Assembly (NCBI RefSeq): GCF_003143955.1
Contig: NZ_QFVS01000030.1
Coordinates: 1 to 39,505, forward strand
Direction: 5' to 3'
DNA from: Kurthia zopfii
GTDB taxonomy: Bacteria > Bacillota > Bacilli > Bacillales_A > Planococcaceae
DNA: 39,505 nucleotides
Made by a program: the position numbers and the translations under genes
Shown here: piece after piece, positions 15,334 to 23,635 of the stretch
Position numbering within the stretch: position 1 is the stretch's first letter
How the letters are laid out: each line of letters opens with the position of its first letter
Notes under the pieces: generated by a model
The model's database searches: none
The model's input: only the letters and a program-made list of their open reading frames with translations
Told to the model about the DNA's origin: nothing

Positions 15334-15869
15334 TATTTTACAGTGAACCAAGATTTAAACTTCAATGAGATGATCGCAAGGACAATCCCTTGGAAAACGA
15401 AGTATAAACCAGTAATTAGTGTGAAGCTAAGTGCTGCTTGGAATGGTAATGCGAACATTAGAATACTCATGATCAATGCGAAAACAGTTAAGATCAGTAG
15501 TAAATAATACGCGAATCCACTTTTTTGATTAAAGAATCTTAGTGTTAGTAATGTACCAATTGATTCAAAGAAGAACCAAATTGCGAACAGAATACCCGTA
15601 ATTAAAGTACCGATTGTTGTATTGAAGAATAAAATAATCCCTAGCACTAAAATTAAAACACCCGAGAAAATTAAACCGTAATCTTTTTTACCAGTTTGAC
15701 TATTTAATCGGAAGAAGCGCAGTAAATCGAAAATACCTTTTACAATGGCAAGGATCGCTGCGATTTTAATAACTGTTTTTAACGCATTATCAGGATAGAA
15801 TAAGAAGAAAATACCTACTCCAATGAAAATAAGACCTGTAATTAATGTAAATGTACTAAACTTTTTCAT
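15333..15869 (-). CDS. DUF308/HdeD-family membrane protein
   Basis: 178 residues with six membrane helices in three repeated hairpins, each holding a Gly-rich first helix (LITGLIFIGVGIFF, LIFSGVLILVLGIILF, then LITGLYFVFQGIVL). This is the HdeD/DUF308 pattern. Function in Bacillales is unknown; the E. coli member is linked to acid resistance. The ATG at 15869 has TAGGAGG a few bases upstream on the minus strand; longer frames start without a ribosome site. Confidence 0.8.
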   Translation of the reverse strand: MKKFSTFTLITGLIFIGVGIFFLFYPDNALKTVIKIAAILAIVKGIFDLLRFFRLNSQTGKKDYGLIFSGVLILVLGIILFFNTTIGTLITGILFAIWFFFESIGTLLTLRFFNQKSGFAYYLLLILTVFALIMSILMFALPFQAALSFTLITGLYFVFQGIVLAIISLKFKSWFTVK

Positions 15870-16044
15870 AATAAACCTCCTATAAAGATAAAATGGTGGG
15901 GAAGTATGTAAACTTTCCCATTCTGTACCTTTCAACCATATTATATTGCCTAAATACTATTCTATGCACTTAATATGCATAATTAAAACGTATTTTTGAA
16001 AAATCTAGCAATTTTTTTTCAAAAGCGATGAACTCTGGAAGAAA

Positions 16045-16053
16045 TGATATAAT
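16045..16053 (+). promoter_or_regulatory. Extended -10 promoter for topB
   Basis: TGATATAAT is an extended -10 (TGN plus TATAAT), 45 bases before the start codon. No good -35 is seen. Confidence 0.5.
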
Positions 16054-16097
16054 GTAATAATAACTGAAATCTATAAATAGAGGAGTGTGGTTCGGTA

Positions 16098-18233
16098 ATG
16101 GCAAATGTCGTGATCCTAGCTGAAAAGCCATCGCAGGCAAAAGCATATGCTGAAGCATTCAAAATAGCAAAAAAGAATAAACATTATATAGAATTACAAC
16201 CATCATCGACTTTTCCAGATGGTGCAACGATTACATGGGGTGTCGGCCATCTTGTTGAATTAAAGCAACCAGCTGAATACCAGCCAGAGTGGAAACGCTG
16301 GAGTTTAAAAGTACTGCCGATGATTCCAGAAAAATATGAATTCAAAGTAGCAAAAGGAAAGTGGGATCAATTCCAAGCGGTTAAGGCACTTTTCAAAGAT
16401 GCGGATTTATTAATTAACGCATGTGATGTCGATCGCGAAGGGTCTAATATATTCTATTCCATTTTGCGACAAACACGCGTGAAGTCAAAACCAATCCAAC
16501 GATTATGGATCAACTCATTGGAATCCGACGAAATTCGTAAAGGATTCGAAGCATTGCGAGATAATGAGCAAGATTATCGCCTTTATATAGAAGCACAAAC
16601 GCGTCAAATAAGTGATTGGCTAGTCGGTATGAACGCCAGTCGCCTTTTCACGATGTTGTTAAAGGAAAAAGGTTTGAATGAAACAATGTCAGTAGGCCGA
16701 GTTCAATCGCCGACAGTATATATGATTTACGAGCGTTTTTTAGAGATAGAAAACTTTCAACCTGAAAACTTTTATGAGTTAAAAGGGGAATTCCATTCTC
16801 GCATGGGTTCTTATTCAGGAAAAGCGGACTTTAAATCAGCTAAATTTGAAGAAGCAATCGCCTTACTTCAAAAGATGAATATTACTGAAAAGCAAAAAAT
16901 ACCCGCATTGATTACATCTGTTGAGAAAAAACCGAAGAAAATCTTACCACCGAAATTGCATTCATTATCAACTTTACAGCAGAAGGCAAATAAGATTTGG
17001 AAATATAGTCCAGCAAAAGTGTTAGAAGTGGCGCAAAACCTTTATGAGAAAAAAATGATTTCATATCCACGTTCAGATTGCCAATTTATTACACCAGCTG
17101 AGTTTAGTTATTTAAAAAACAAATTAACAGATTATCAGCAATTAATGAAAAAACCATTTGAACCGGCTTCATTAAGTCCAAGCAAAAGGTACGTCGATGC
17201 GGGAAAAGTAGAGGAGCACTATGCCATCATTCCGACTAAATCCATTCCATCAGAGCAAAAACTAGCAGGATTATCGTTAATGGAGAAAAATATTTACGCA
17301 GAAGTCGTGCGCACAACACTTGCGATGTTCCACAGAGATTACTTATATGAAGAAACGAAAATCATTACTGAAGTGAATAAATTACCTTTTAAAACAATTG
17401 GTAAAGTCGAGCTGGATCGAGGTTTCCAACAATTATGGCCAGCACCGAAAGAGAAGAAAAATGAAGCGCCACCATTGCCATTAGTTGAACAAGGGGAAGA
17501 TGTGGATGCGATTGTCCAAATTCATCAAGGGACGACACAACCGCCGAAGCCTTTCACAGAAGGTCAACTCGTTCAAATGATGAAAACCTGTGGGAAGTTC
17601 ATCGAGGACGATGCTGAAAGTGATATTTTGAAAGAAGTTGAAGGGATCGGAACAGAAGCGACACGTGCAGGTATTATCGAAACGATTAAACGCCATGAAT
17701 ACATCGACGTGACAAAAAACATCGTTTCCATTACTGAAAAAGGGAAAGTGCTATGCCAAGCAATTTCGGGTTCATTACTTGCGAGTCCAGTTATGACAGC
17801 GAAATGGGAAACATACTTACGTAAAATATCAGCGGGAACAGGGACGCAGGAGGCATTTTTACAAAATATCGAAAAATTCCTGAATCATTTAATTGAGGCA
17901 TCGCCGAAAATTATTGCAGATACGGATATTACATCTGCGGCTGAATTATCAACTCCAAAAGTAACGGGTCCGATTGCGCAATGTCCATCTTGTCATAAAG
18001 GCGAGTTACTTGAACGTCAGAATTTCTATGGTTGCTCCGCATATAAAGACGGCTGTAAATTCTCGATTTCTAAAAAAATTGCGAGCAAGAAATTATCTGC
18101 AGCGCAAGTGAAGGATCTTTGTGAAAAAGGCATTACGAAACCGATTAAAGGCTTTAAATCGAAGAAAGGTTCGACATTCTCTGCGCGTTTAAAATTAACC
18201 GCAGAAAAAATTGAATTTGATTTCTCTGTATAA
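16098..18233 (+). CDS. topB: DNA topoisomerase III
   Basis: 711 residues, the usual length for TopB. The Toprim domain starts at VVILAEKPSQAKAYA and contains NACDVDREGS. The catalytic tyrosine is Tyr323 in MISYPRSDC. The C-terminal end has a zinc-ribbon-like topoisomerase repeat (CPSCHKGELLE, GCSAYKDGC). It is a type IA enzyme that decatenates and relaxes single-stranded crossings during replication and recombination. GGAG lies upstream of the ATG at a long spacing (about 11-12 bases). Monocistronic, with a bidirectional terminator after it. Confidence 0.95.
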   Translation: MANVVILAEKPSQAKAYAEAFKIAKKNKHYIELQPSSTFPDGATITWGVGHLVELKQPAEYQPEWKRWSLKVLPMIPEKYEFKVAKGKWDQFQAVKALFKDADLLINACDVDREGSNIFYSILRQTRVKSKPIQRLWINSLESDEIRKGFEALRDNEQDYRLYIEAQTRQISDWLVGMNASRLFTMLLKEKGLNETMSVGRVQSPTVYMIYERFLEIENFQPENFYELKGEFHSRMGSYSGKADFKSAKFEEAIALLQKMNITEKQKIPALITSVEKKPKKILPPKLHSLSTLQQKANKIWKYSPAKVLEVAQNLYEKKMISYPRSDCQFITPAEFSYLKNKLTDYQQLMKKPFEPASLSPSKRYVDAGKVEEHYAIIPTKSIPSEQKLAGLSLMEKNIYAEVVRTTLAMFHRDYLYEETKIITEVNKLPFKTIGKVELDRGFQQLWPAPKEKKNEAPPLPLVEQGEDVDAIVQIHQGTTQPPKPFTEGQLVQMMKTCGKFIEDDAESDILKEVEGIGTEATRAGIIETIKRHEYIDVTKNIVSITEKGKVLCQAISGSLLASPVMTAKWETYLRKISAGTGTQEAFLQNIEKFLNHLIEASPKIIADTDITSAAELSTPKVTGPIAQCPSCHKGELLERQNFYGCSAYKDGCKFSISKKIASKKLSAAQVKDLCEKGITKPIKGFKSKKGSTFSARLKLTAEKIEFDFSV

Positions 18234-18238
18234 ATAAG

Positions 18239-18270
18239 AAAAGACCACTACCGAGATAGTGGTCTTTTTG
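18239..18270. terminator. Bidirectional terminator
   Basis: AAAAGACCACTA (18239-18250) pairs with TAGTGGTCTTTT (18257-18268) across a 6-base loop. It lies between converging topB and the 18271 gene. Confidence 0.9.
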
Positions 18271-18561
18271 TTACTTCAAATCATGACTTTGCATTTTATT
18301 TAGTTCTTTTTCAATTTTTTTCTTTACAGCATCTCGACCAGATTTCCATTCTACTAATAGGAATAGTAAACCGACGATTGTAATAACGCCATTCACTAAT
18401 AGATTACTATCATTCGTCGACACCATATAAATTCTCCAACCAATAAAGACGATTGGTAAAATAGCACCCCATAAAAAATGTCTACGTGTCGCAAAGAAAT
18501 ATTGTAAAGCTAGAAAACCCGCTACGATTAGCACATCATAAAATCCTCCAAGTCCAAACAT
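18271..18561 (-). CDS. Small membrane protein, hypothetical
   Basis: 96 residues: three hydrophobic segments (about 8-24, 28-46 and 54-70) and a basic/acidic helical tail (SGRDAVKKKIEKELNKMQ). I do not recognise the family. Its start overlaps the stop of the DUF2089 gene by one base (TAATG), so the two are translationally coupled and probably act together, for example as a regulator with its membrane target or sensor. Confidence 0.65.
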   Translation of the reverse strand: MFGLGGFYDVLIVAGFLALQYFFATRRHFLWGAILPIVFIGWRIYMVSTNDSNLLVNGVITIVGLLFLLVEWKSGRDAVKKKIEKELNKMQSHDLK

Positions 18562-18860
18562 TAACCATCATTCCTTTCAGCTTTATACTTTTCAATAATT
18601 AATTTCGCTTCCTCTAATTCAATGCGATCATCAATCGACAATTGTTTTATGAATTGTACGAAATCACTTTGATCTTCTTGATCATTCGCTTCAATTTTTT
18701 GAATTAATCGATCGAGCTTTACGCGCACAGTCGGATAGGACACTTCGTATAATTTCGCTACCTCTTTTAAGGAGCCTGAATGTATGACGAATTTTTTAAT
18801 AAATGCTAAATCTTCCTGCTCCAATGCTAAAAGCCATTTCGGAATATCTTTCTTATCCAA
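18561..18860 (-). CDS. DUF2089-family HTH protein
   Basis: 99 residues from a TTG start (LDKKDIPKWLLALEQEDLAF). The motif SGSLKEVAKLYEVSYPTVRV is a sigma-region-4-like helix-turn-helix followed by LDRLIQKI, typical of DUF2089. Members sit before small membrane proteins and are probably transcriptional regulators. TTG at 18860 is chosen because GAAGGTGAAG lies just upstream on the minus strand; the open frame continues to 18992 through AT-rich sequence without a ribosome site. Confidence 0.75.
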   Translation of the reverse strand: MDKKDIPKWLLALEQEDLAFIKKFVIHSGSLKEVAKLYEVSYPTVRVKLDRLIQKIEANDQEDQSDFVQFIKQLSIDDRIELEEAKLIIEKYKAERNDG

Positions 18861-18956
18861 TTGCTTCACCTTCTTTTGTTTAATTATTCCTAAATAAAAT
18901 ATATCATAAAACTTAATAAAATTAAAGTATTTTTTAACATTATTAAATAAATCGTA

Positions 18957-18988
18957 TAAAAAAACAGTGAAACATGAAGTTCCACTGC
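18957..18988 (-). terminator. Terminator of mscL
   Basis: On the minus strand CAGTGGAAC pairs with GTTTCACTG across a 5-base loop, followed by a T-run (the A-run at 18957-18964 on the + strand). Confidence 0.7.
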
Positions 18989-18995
18989 TCAATTA

Positions 18996-19379
18996 CTATT
19001 TAGTTTCTTGTTTTGATTGTTCGCGTAATAGGTCACGAATGTCTTTTAACACGTCATCAGTTGATTCAGGAACTTCTTCAACAACTTCTTCTTGTTGTTT
19101 TTTAAAATTCAATTTCGAAATGATTCGGATGAATAAGAAAATCGAAGCAGCAATTACGAAGAAATCAAATACGCTTTGAATGAATGCGCCATATTGAATA
19201 CCTAAGAAAGTTAAATCTTCAAATTTAGCTTCTGAACCGAATATTAATGCGATTATTGGTGTAATGATGTTTGTAACTAAAGAAGAAACAATTTTACCGA
19301 ATGCAGCCCCGATGATTACACCGACTGCTAGATCAAGTACATTACCCTTGAACGCGAATTTTTTAAAATCTTCCCACAT
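18996..19379 (-). CDS. mscL: Large-conductance mechanosensitive channel MscL
   Basis: 127 residues. N-terminal amphipathic helix (MWEDFKKFAFKGNVLDLA), TM1 with the pore-lining VGVIIGAAFGKIV, periplasmic loop, TM2 (FDFFVIAASIFLFIRI) and a C-terminal acidic bundle helix. This is the emergency valve opened by membrane tension during hypo-osmotic shock. Ends in its own terminator. Divergent from the MFS pump at 19553. Confidence 0.95.
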   Translation of the reverse strand: MWEDFKKFAFKGNVLDLAVGVIIGAAFGKIVSSLVTNIITPIIALIFGSEAKFEDLTFLGIQYGAFIQSVFDFFVIAASIFLFIRIISKLNFKKQQEEVVEEVPESTDDVLKDIRDLLREQSKQETK

Positions 19380-19516
19380 GATTGGGCACCGCCTTTTTTA
19401 TGTTTATAAAATATATTGTTTGTTATCATAACGTATTTTTAACAAATCTTCAATAATCATTGACAAAAGAAGGTTACACAATTGCATATAGATGTTCATA
19501 TAATCGTGATATAATA

Positions 19517-19538
19517 ACAAAACAAATGAAAGTTTTGT
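19517..19538 (+). promoter_or_regulatory. Inverted repeat at the MFS pump start, candidate operator
   Basis: ACAAAAC (19517-19523) and GTTTTGT (19532-19538) flank 8 bases, right after TATAAT (19510-19515) and before the ribosome site. A TTGACA lies at 19460-19465, but its spacing suits a second -10 near 19485 better. The position suits a repressor of an efflux pump. Confidence 0.45.
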
Positions 19539-19552
19539 GAATGGAGGAAAAA

Positions 19553-20992
19553 ATGAATAAAGTATTTATAGCAGTGCTTTTGGCGACTGCATTAGCTGCG
19601 ATCGAAGGAACGATTGTTGCGACAGCCATTCCAAGTATTACAGCGGATTTGTCGGGCGTAGAACTAATTAGTTGGATTTATTCAGCTTATTTACTATCTG
19701 CAGCAATTGCGACGATTATTTTCGGTAAATTAGCCGATCTTTTCGGGCGCAAAAAAATGATCATCATTGGTATATCGATTTTCGTTGTCGGTTCACTATT
19801 AAGTGGATTAGCGCAATCGATGATTATGCTTATTGTATTTAGAGCGATTCAAGGTATTGGTGCAGGTTCGATTTTACCAATTACTTTGACGATGGTAAGT
19901 GAAATTTTCAATACGGAAAAAGCGCGTGCGAAAGGGCAGGGTTATATCGCCATGGTTTGGGGTGTGTCGGGTGTTATTGGGCCACTAATTGGTGGATTCC
20001 TAGTCGATCAACTTTCATGGCATTACATTTTCCTATTAAATGTACCGTTCGGACTTGGCTCATTATTAATGATCGCCAAATATTATAAAGAATCCGTTAC
20101 GATTACAAAACATAAAATTGATTTTCTTGGTGCAGGGTTATTCGTCATTACGACAGTGGCATTACTACTGTCAATTATTGAAGGAAGTAATACCGGGATT
20201 TGGAATGCGCCACTTCAAATCATTTGCTATATTGTCGTAGTCATTGGTGGATTACTGTTCATTCGTACTGAAAAAAGAGCGAGCGAACCAATTATTCCAC
20301 TGTCACTATTTAAAAATAAGCGACTAAATGTCGTAAACGGCCTAACTTTTGTCATAATGTCGATTGTTATTAGTGTATCAGTATACATTCCAATCTACGG
20401 ACAATCAGTTATTGGGCATAACGCGACGAAGGCTGGGCTGATGATTGCGCCACTTTCAGTCATGTGGACGGTCAGTGCAATTGCGATCGGTTCACTCGTT
20501 GGCAAAATAGCGAATAAAACAATTATTCAAATCGGTACGTCATTCTTAGTAGCAGGAACAGCGATGTTAGCGTTCCTTCAGCAAGATTCATCTTCAATCT
20601 ATGTATCGATCAGTACAGCTTTAATCGGTTTAGGGATGGGATTAATTGCGCCTTTACTAATTATTACGGTGCAAGCGGCTGCGAAAAAAGATGAAATGGG
20701 CATCTCAATCGGCCTAAATTCATTTACGAATACATTTAGTCAATCTGTTGGGGCAGCGATGTTCGGCGTCATCTTCAACTTTATTACGGCGAAAGCGCTT
20801 AGAGATTTAGATAAAGGGGAAGTTCAATTAAATGGCGCATTAGACCGCTCCATCTTCTCTGATGCAGATATTGCGACGATCAAAGGCATTATTACAGATG
20901 GTTCAGTAGCGGTTTACATCGGAGCATTAGTATTGGCTGTAATTGCATTTATCCTTGCAGCAATGCTTCAAAAGAAAAAGCCGATTCAATAG
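19553..20992 (+). CDS. MFS drug efflux transporter, DHA2 (EmrB/QacA) family
   Basis: 479 residues with about 14 membrane helices. Family motifs: LATALAAIEGTIVATAIPSI in TM1 (with the acidic Glu typical of multidrug pumps), GKLADLFGRKKM (motif A) and GVSGVIGPLIGGFL (motif C, antiporter signature). It should export cationic or amphipathic compounds in exchange for protons. ATG at 19553 is preferred, with GGAGGAAAA immediately upstream. No TetR/MarR regulator gene is adjacent. Confidence 0.88.
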   Translation: MNKVFIAVLLATALAAIEGTIVATAIPSITADLSGVELISWIYSAYLLSAAIATIIFGKLADLFGRKKMIIIGISIFVVGSLLSGLAQSMIMLIVFRAIQGIGAGSILPITLTMVSEIFNTEKARAKGQGYIAMVWGVSGVIGPLIGGFLVDQLSWHYIFLLNVPFGLGSLLMIAKYYKESVTITKHKIDFLGAGLFVITTVALLLSIIEGSNTGIWNAPLQIICYIVVVIGGLLFIRTEKRASEPIIPLSLFKNKRLNVVNGLTFVIMSIVISVSVYIPIYGQSVIGHNATKAGLMIAPLSVMWTVSAIAIGSLVGKIANKTIIQIGTSFLVAGTAMLAFLQQDSSSIYVSISTALIGLGMGLIAPLLIITVQAAAKKDEMGISIGLNSFTNTFSQSVGAAMFGVIFNFITAKALRDLDKGEVQLNGALDRSIFSDADIATIKGIITDGSVAVYIGALVLAVIAFILAAMLQKKKPIQ

Positions 20993-21019
20993 GATATTAC
21001 TCGAAAAAAAGTGTAATTT

Positions 21020-21028
21020 TGTTATAAT
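21020..21028 (+). promoter_or_regulatory. Extended -10 promoter for the 21061 gene
   Basis: TGTTATAAT (TGN plus TATAAT) ends 33 bases before the TTG start. Confidence 0.45.
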
Positions 21029-21060
21029 ATAAGGTATACACATTGGAAGGATGATTAACT

Positions 21061-21465
21061 TTGAAAATTATAGAATTTCACGACTTTGATATTTTTGATT
21101 TAAAGTTCAAATTATTACAAGAACCTGAATTACTTGAGTTATTAAAAGTAAATGAAGTTGAAATTGATGATGAGGACGAGTACCACTTAGTGAAAGACGT
21201 TAAAATCGGCTTCTCTGAAGATAAAGAAAATGCGCAAGTTCTAGGTCATATCGACTTAATCGACTTACAATATAGCCGTCACATCGAGATTACAATTAGC
21301 GGTTACTTCACAATCGACATGGAAGATACAATTGATGAAGAAGCAGCTTCACAACAACTTTATGACGAAGGTTGGTATGTGTTAAAACAACATTTACGCC
21401 CAGTCATCTCATTCTTAACAACGATGGACTCGCGTAAAGCGGTTCATATGCCATTAGATTTCTAA
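21061..21465 (+). CDS. Small acidic protein, hypothetical
   Basis: 134 residues, strongly acidic (DDEDEYH, DMEDTIDEEAA), soluble. The outline is beta strands (KIGFSEDKENAQVLGHIDL, RHIEITISGYFTI) then a helix and VLKQHLRPVISFLTTMD with a terminal proline-containing strand. This resembles SecB-like (DUF1149-type) folds, but that is a guess from the pattern. The start is TTG with GGAAGGA 9 bases upstream. Alone between its promoter and terminator. Confidence 0.65.
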   Translation: MKIIEFHDFDIFDLKFKLLQEPELLELLKVNEVEIDDEDEYHLVKDVKIGFSEDKENAQVLGHIDLIDLQYSRHIEITISGYFTIDMEDTIDEEAASQQLYDEGWYVLKQHLRPVISFLTTMDSRKAVHMPLDF

Positions 21466-21470
21466 TACAA

Positions 21471-21511
21471 AAGGGACTACTACTGTTTTTCAGTAATAGT
21501 CCCTTATTTTG
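21471..21511 (+). terminator. Terminator of the 21061 gene
   Basis: Two 15-base arms (21471-21485 and 21491-21505) pair with one mismatch across a 5-base T loop, then TATTTTG. Confidence 0.85.
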
Positions 21512-21529
21512 TTGTACACTTTGAGCCGT

Positions 21530-22078
21530 CTACTTCACAGCAAAGCCGAGTGTATTTTCAAAATGCGTCAATGCCCAATCATGTCCTGCTTCATTAAAGC
21601 TACCGACACAATCTTTGAAAATGGTCGTTTTGAAACCTAGATTATATGCATCAACTGCTGTATGCAAAATACAAATATCCGTACATACGCCCACTAAGAA
21701 AATCTCATCGATCTGTCTTTCTCGCAAAATCAATTCGAGCCTTGTACCTGTAAATGCACTATAGCGCGTCTTATCCAGTGTAATCACTTCATCCAAATGA
21801 TTGATTTGATCATAAATATTTTGGATTTTACCGAATAGTTTTCGACCTTCTGTATTTTCAATATTATGAGGTGGGAATAGCTTTGTTTCAGGGTGATAAG
21901 GATCATTTTCTTTATGCAAGTCATTGGCAAAAATGATGAGTTGTTTCTTATTAAAGAACTCTTGGATTTTCTCTGCGATTGATTTCTCTAGTATTTGCCC
22001 AGCAAAATCACAAGTTAATGCGCCATCTGATGCGACAAAATCATTCGTGTAATCAATAATAATTAATGCTTGTTTCAA
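21530..22078 (-). CDS. pncA: Nicotinamidase (isochorismatase fold)
   Basis: 182 residues from TTG. It closely resembles B. subtilis PncA. Catalytic triad: Asp9 (IIDYTNDF), Lys103 (LDKTRYSAF) and Cys136 (GVCTDICILHTAVDAY). Metal ligands: Asp53 and His55 (ANDLHK) and His71 (FPPHN). It hydrolyses nicotinamide to nicotinate and ammonia for NAD salvage. Start chosen because GGAGGTGA precedes TTG at 22078 by about 6 bases on the minus strand; the GTG at 22087 lies within that ribosome site. Confidence 0.9.
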   Translation of the reverse strand: MKQALIIIDYTNDFVASDGALTCDFAGQILEKSIAEKIQEFFNKKQLIIFANDLHKENDPYHPETKLFPPHNIENTEGRKLFGKIQNIYDQINHLDEVITLDKTRYSAFTGTRLELILRERQIDEIFLVGVCTDICILHTAVDAYNLGFKTTIFKDCVGSFNEAGHDWALTHFENTLGFAVK

Positions 22079-22170
22079 GAAAATCACCTCCTTTTATTTG
22101 TATCTTCACTTTACTAAATAACGCAATGTAGTTCAAATAAAAAAAGTTGTCACAATTCAGACATATTGAT

Positions 22171-22198
22171 TTGCTTTTTGAAAAAATAGGATTATAAT
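22171..22198 (+). promoter_or_regulatory. Sigma-A promoter for the 35-residue ORF
   Basis: TTGCTT (22171-22176) and TATAAT (22193-22198) are separated by 16 bases, 28 bases before the ATG. Confidence 0.55.
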
Positions 22199-22226
22199 AG
22201 AAAAAAATTGAAAGGTGGTTTTTATA

Positions 22227-22334
22227 ATGGAATTTTTAGAAACTAAAAAATACAACAAACAGGCGGTTATCTTCTTAGTGATTCATACAGTATTTCTGTT
22301 GAATTTCGCAGTTGATTTCTTTGAATTTCATTAA
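22227..22334 (+). CDS. 35-residue membrane peptide, hypothetical
   Basis: It starts MEFLETKKYNKQAVIFLVIH and ends VDFFEFH, with one membrane helix at about residues 13-30. It has its own promoter, a clear ribosome site (GAAAGGTGG about 7 bases before ATG) and a strong terminator, so it looks like a deliberate transcription unit and not a chance frame. No family is recognised. Confidence 0.55.
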   Translation: MEFLETKKYNKQAVIFLVIHTVFLLNFAVDFFEFH

Positions 22335-22359
22335 TAACATATGAAAATTAAAACGAGAC

Positions 22360-22419
22360 ACTCCTTTACTTGAGAAATTTCCGAAATTTCTTTATTCTCA
22401 AGTAGAGGAGTATTTTTTT
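22360..22419 (+). terminator. Strong terminator or attenuator
   Basis: 17-base arms (22360-22376 and 22395-22411) pair with one mismatch, the loop includes GAAATTTCCGAAATTTC, and seven T follow. It ends the small-peptide unit and lies 40 bases before the PLP-protein start, so it may also attenuate that gene. Confidence 0.85.
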
Positions 22420-22459
22420 GTAAATTTTGTCTATTAGTTGGTATTAGGGGGAGAATGCA

Positions 22460-23635
22460 TTGAATCAATTGAATCAAGCTTTTAAAGATCTTCAACACCC
22501 GTTTGCTTGGGTAGACTTGGGAGAATTAGATCGCAATATTACGACGCTCTCATTACAATCAAAGCAAAAGAGAGTGCGCATCGCGACAAAAAGTATCCGT
22601 TCATTAGAAATGCTGAAATATTTGAGTGAAAATGTTCCGTGTTTTACGGGTTGGATGACTTTTACGGCGGAAGAAACAGTTTTCTTAGCGGAAAATGGCT
22701 TAGATCATTTCCTACTAGGCTATCCGACTTTAGAAGAAGGAGCAGTTCGCGAACTTTGCCAGCATGTCAAAAATGGGAAAGATATTACGTTTATGGTAGA
22801 TCATCTTGAACAAGCGGGCTGGTTGAATAAAATCGCATCATCGGAAGAAGTTCATTTGAAAATTTGTGTTGATTTGAATTTATCATTACCAACACCCTTC
22901 CTCTATTTCGGAACGAGAAGATCATCAATACAAACAATTGAACAATTCGACCTTTTAATTGAGCAACTAACAGCAATGAAAAATTTAAAAATCGCAGGAT
23001 TAATGGGCTACGAAGCACAAATTGCAGGTGTAGGAAATAATCCGAGCAGCTCCTTTAAAGGTATGATTATTCGATCTTTGCAAAAAAGGTCGAAAAACAA
23101 AATTATGAGATTTCGAAAACAAGTTGCCATTCATTTGAAAAAGAGTGGTTTATCAGTTGAGTTTGTCAATGGTGGGGGAACTGGGAGCATTGAATATACG
23201 GCACAGTCAGATGAAGTAACGGAAGTCACGATTGGTTCGGGCTATTTTAAACCAGCCCTTTTTGATTATTATCGTGATTCCAAGCTCAAACCGGCAGCAG
23301 GGTTTGCGCTTCGTGTAACGCGTAAACCGATGGAAGACACAATCGTTTGTCACGGTGGAGGTTATTTAGCTTCAGGCACTGCAGATCTCGATCGCTTACC
23401 TGTCATCGTCAGCCCTAACTTACAATTCTATAGTACGGAAGGTGCTGGAGAAGTACAGACGCCACTGAAAATGACAAGTTCGAAATCCACTTATTCAATT
23501 GGCGATAACATTTATTTTCGACATGCAAAATCAGGAGAATTATGTGAGCGTTTCAATGAAATTCATCTCGTTCGATTAGGTAAATACAAGGGGAGTTTTA
23601 AAACGTATAGGGGTGATGGAAAATGCTTTCTGTAG
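22460..23635 (+). CDS. PLP enzyme of the alanine racemase fold type III (amino acid deaminase/aldolase-like)
   Basis: 391 residues. The N-terminal TIM-barrel shows FAWVDLGELDRNI and the probable PLP lysine Lys44 in RIATKSIRS; later come VNGGGTGSIEY (phosphate-binding glycines) and a C-terminal D-serine-dehydratase-like domain (VCHGGGYLASG). Related proteins are annotated amino acid deaminase or D-threonine aldolase; the substrate is not clear. TTG start with AGGGGGAGA upstream. It overlaps the next gene, a sugar-lactone-oxidase-like flavoprotein, by 13 bases, so the two act in one pathway or complex. Confidence 0.75.
   Translation: MNQLNQAFKDLQHPFAWVDLGELDRNITTLSLQSKQKRVRIATKSIRSLEMLKYLSENVPCFTGWMTFTAEETVFLAENGLDHFLLGYPTLEEGAVRELCQHVKNGKDITFMVDHLEQAGWLNKIASSEEVHLKICVDLNLSLPTPFLYFGTRRSSIQTIEQFDLLIEQLTAMKNLKIAGLMGYEAQIAGVGNNPSSSFKGMIIRSLQKRSKNKIMRFRKQVAIHLKKSGLSVEFVNGGGTGSIEYTAQSDEVTEVTIGSGYFKPALFDYYRDSKLKPAAGFALRVTRKPMEDTIVCHGGGYLASGTADLDRLPVIVSPNLQFYSTEGAGEVQTPLKMTSSKSTYSIGDNIYFRHAKSGELCERFNEIHLVRLGKYKGSFKTYRGDGKCFL

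Noticed and set aside
18861-18992. 44-residue N-terminal extension of the DUF2089 protein
   Set aside because: The segment is AT-rich, Phe/Tyr/Lys-heavy and without a ribosome site; TTG at 18860 has one and matches the family's N-terminus.
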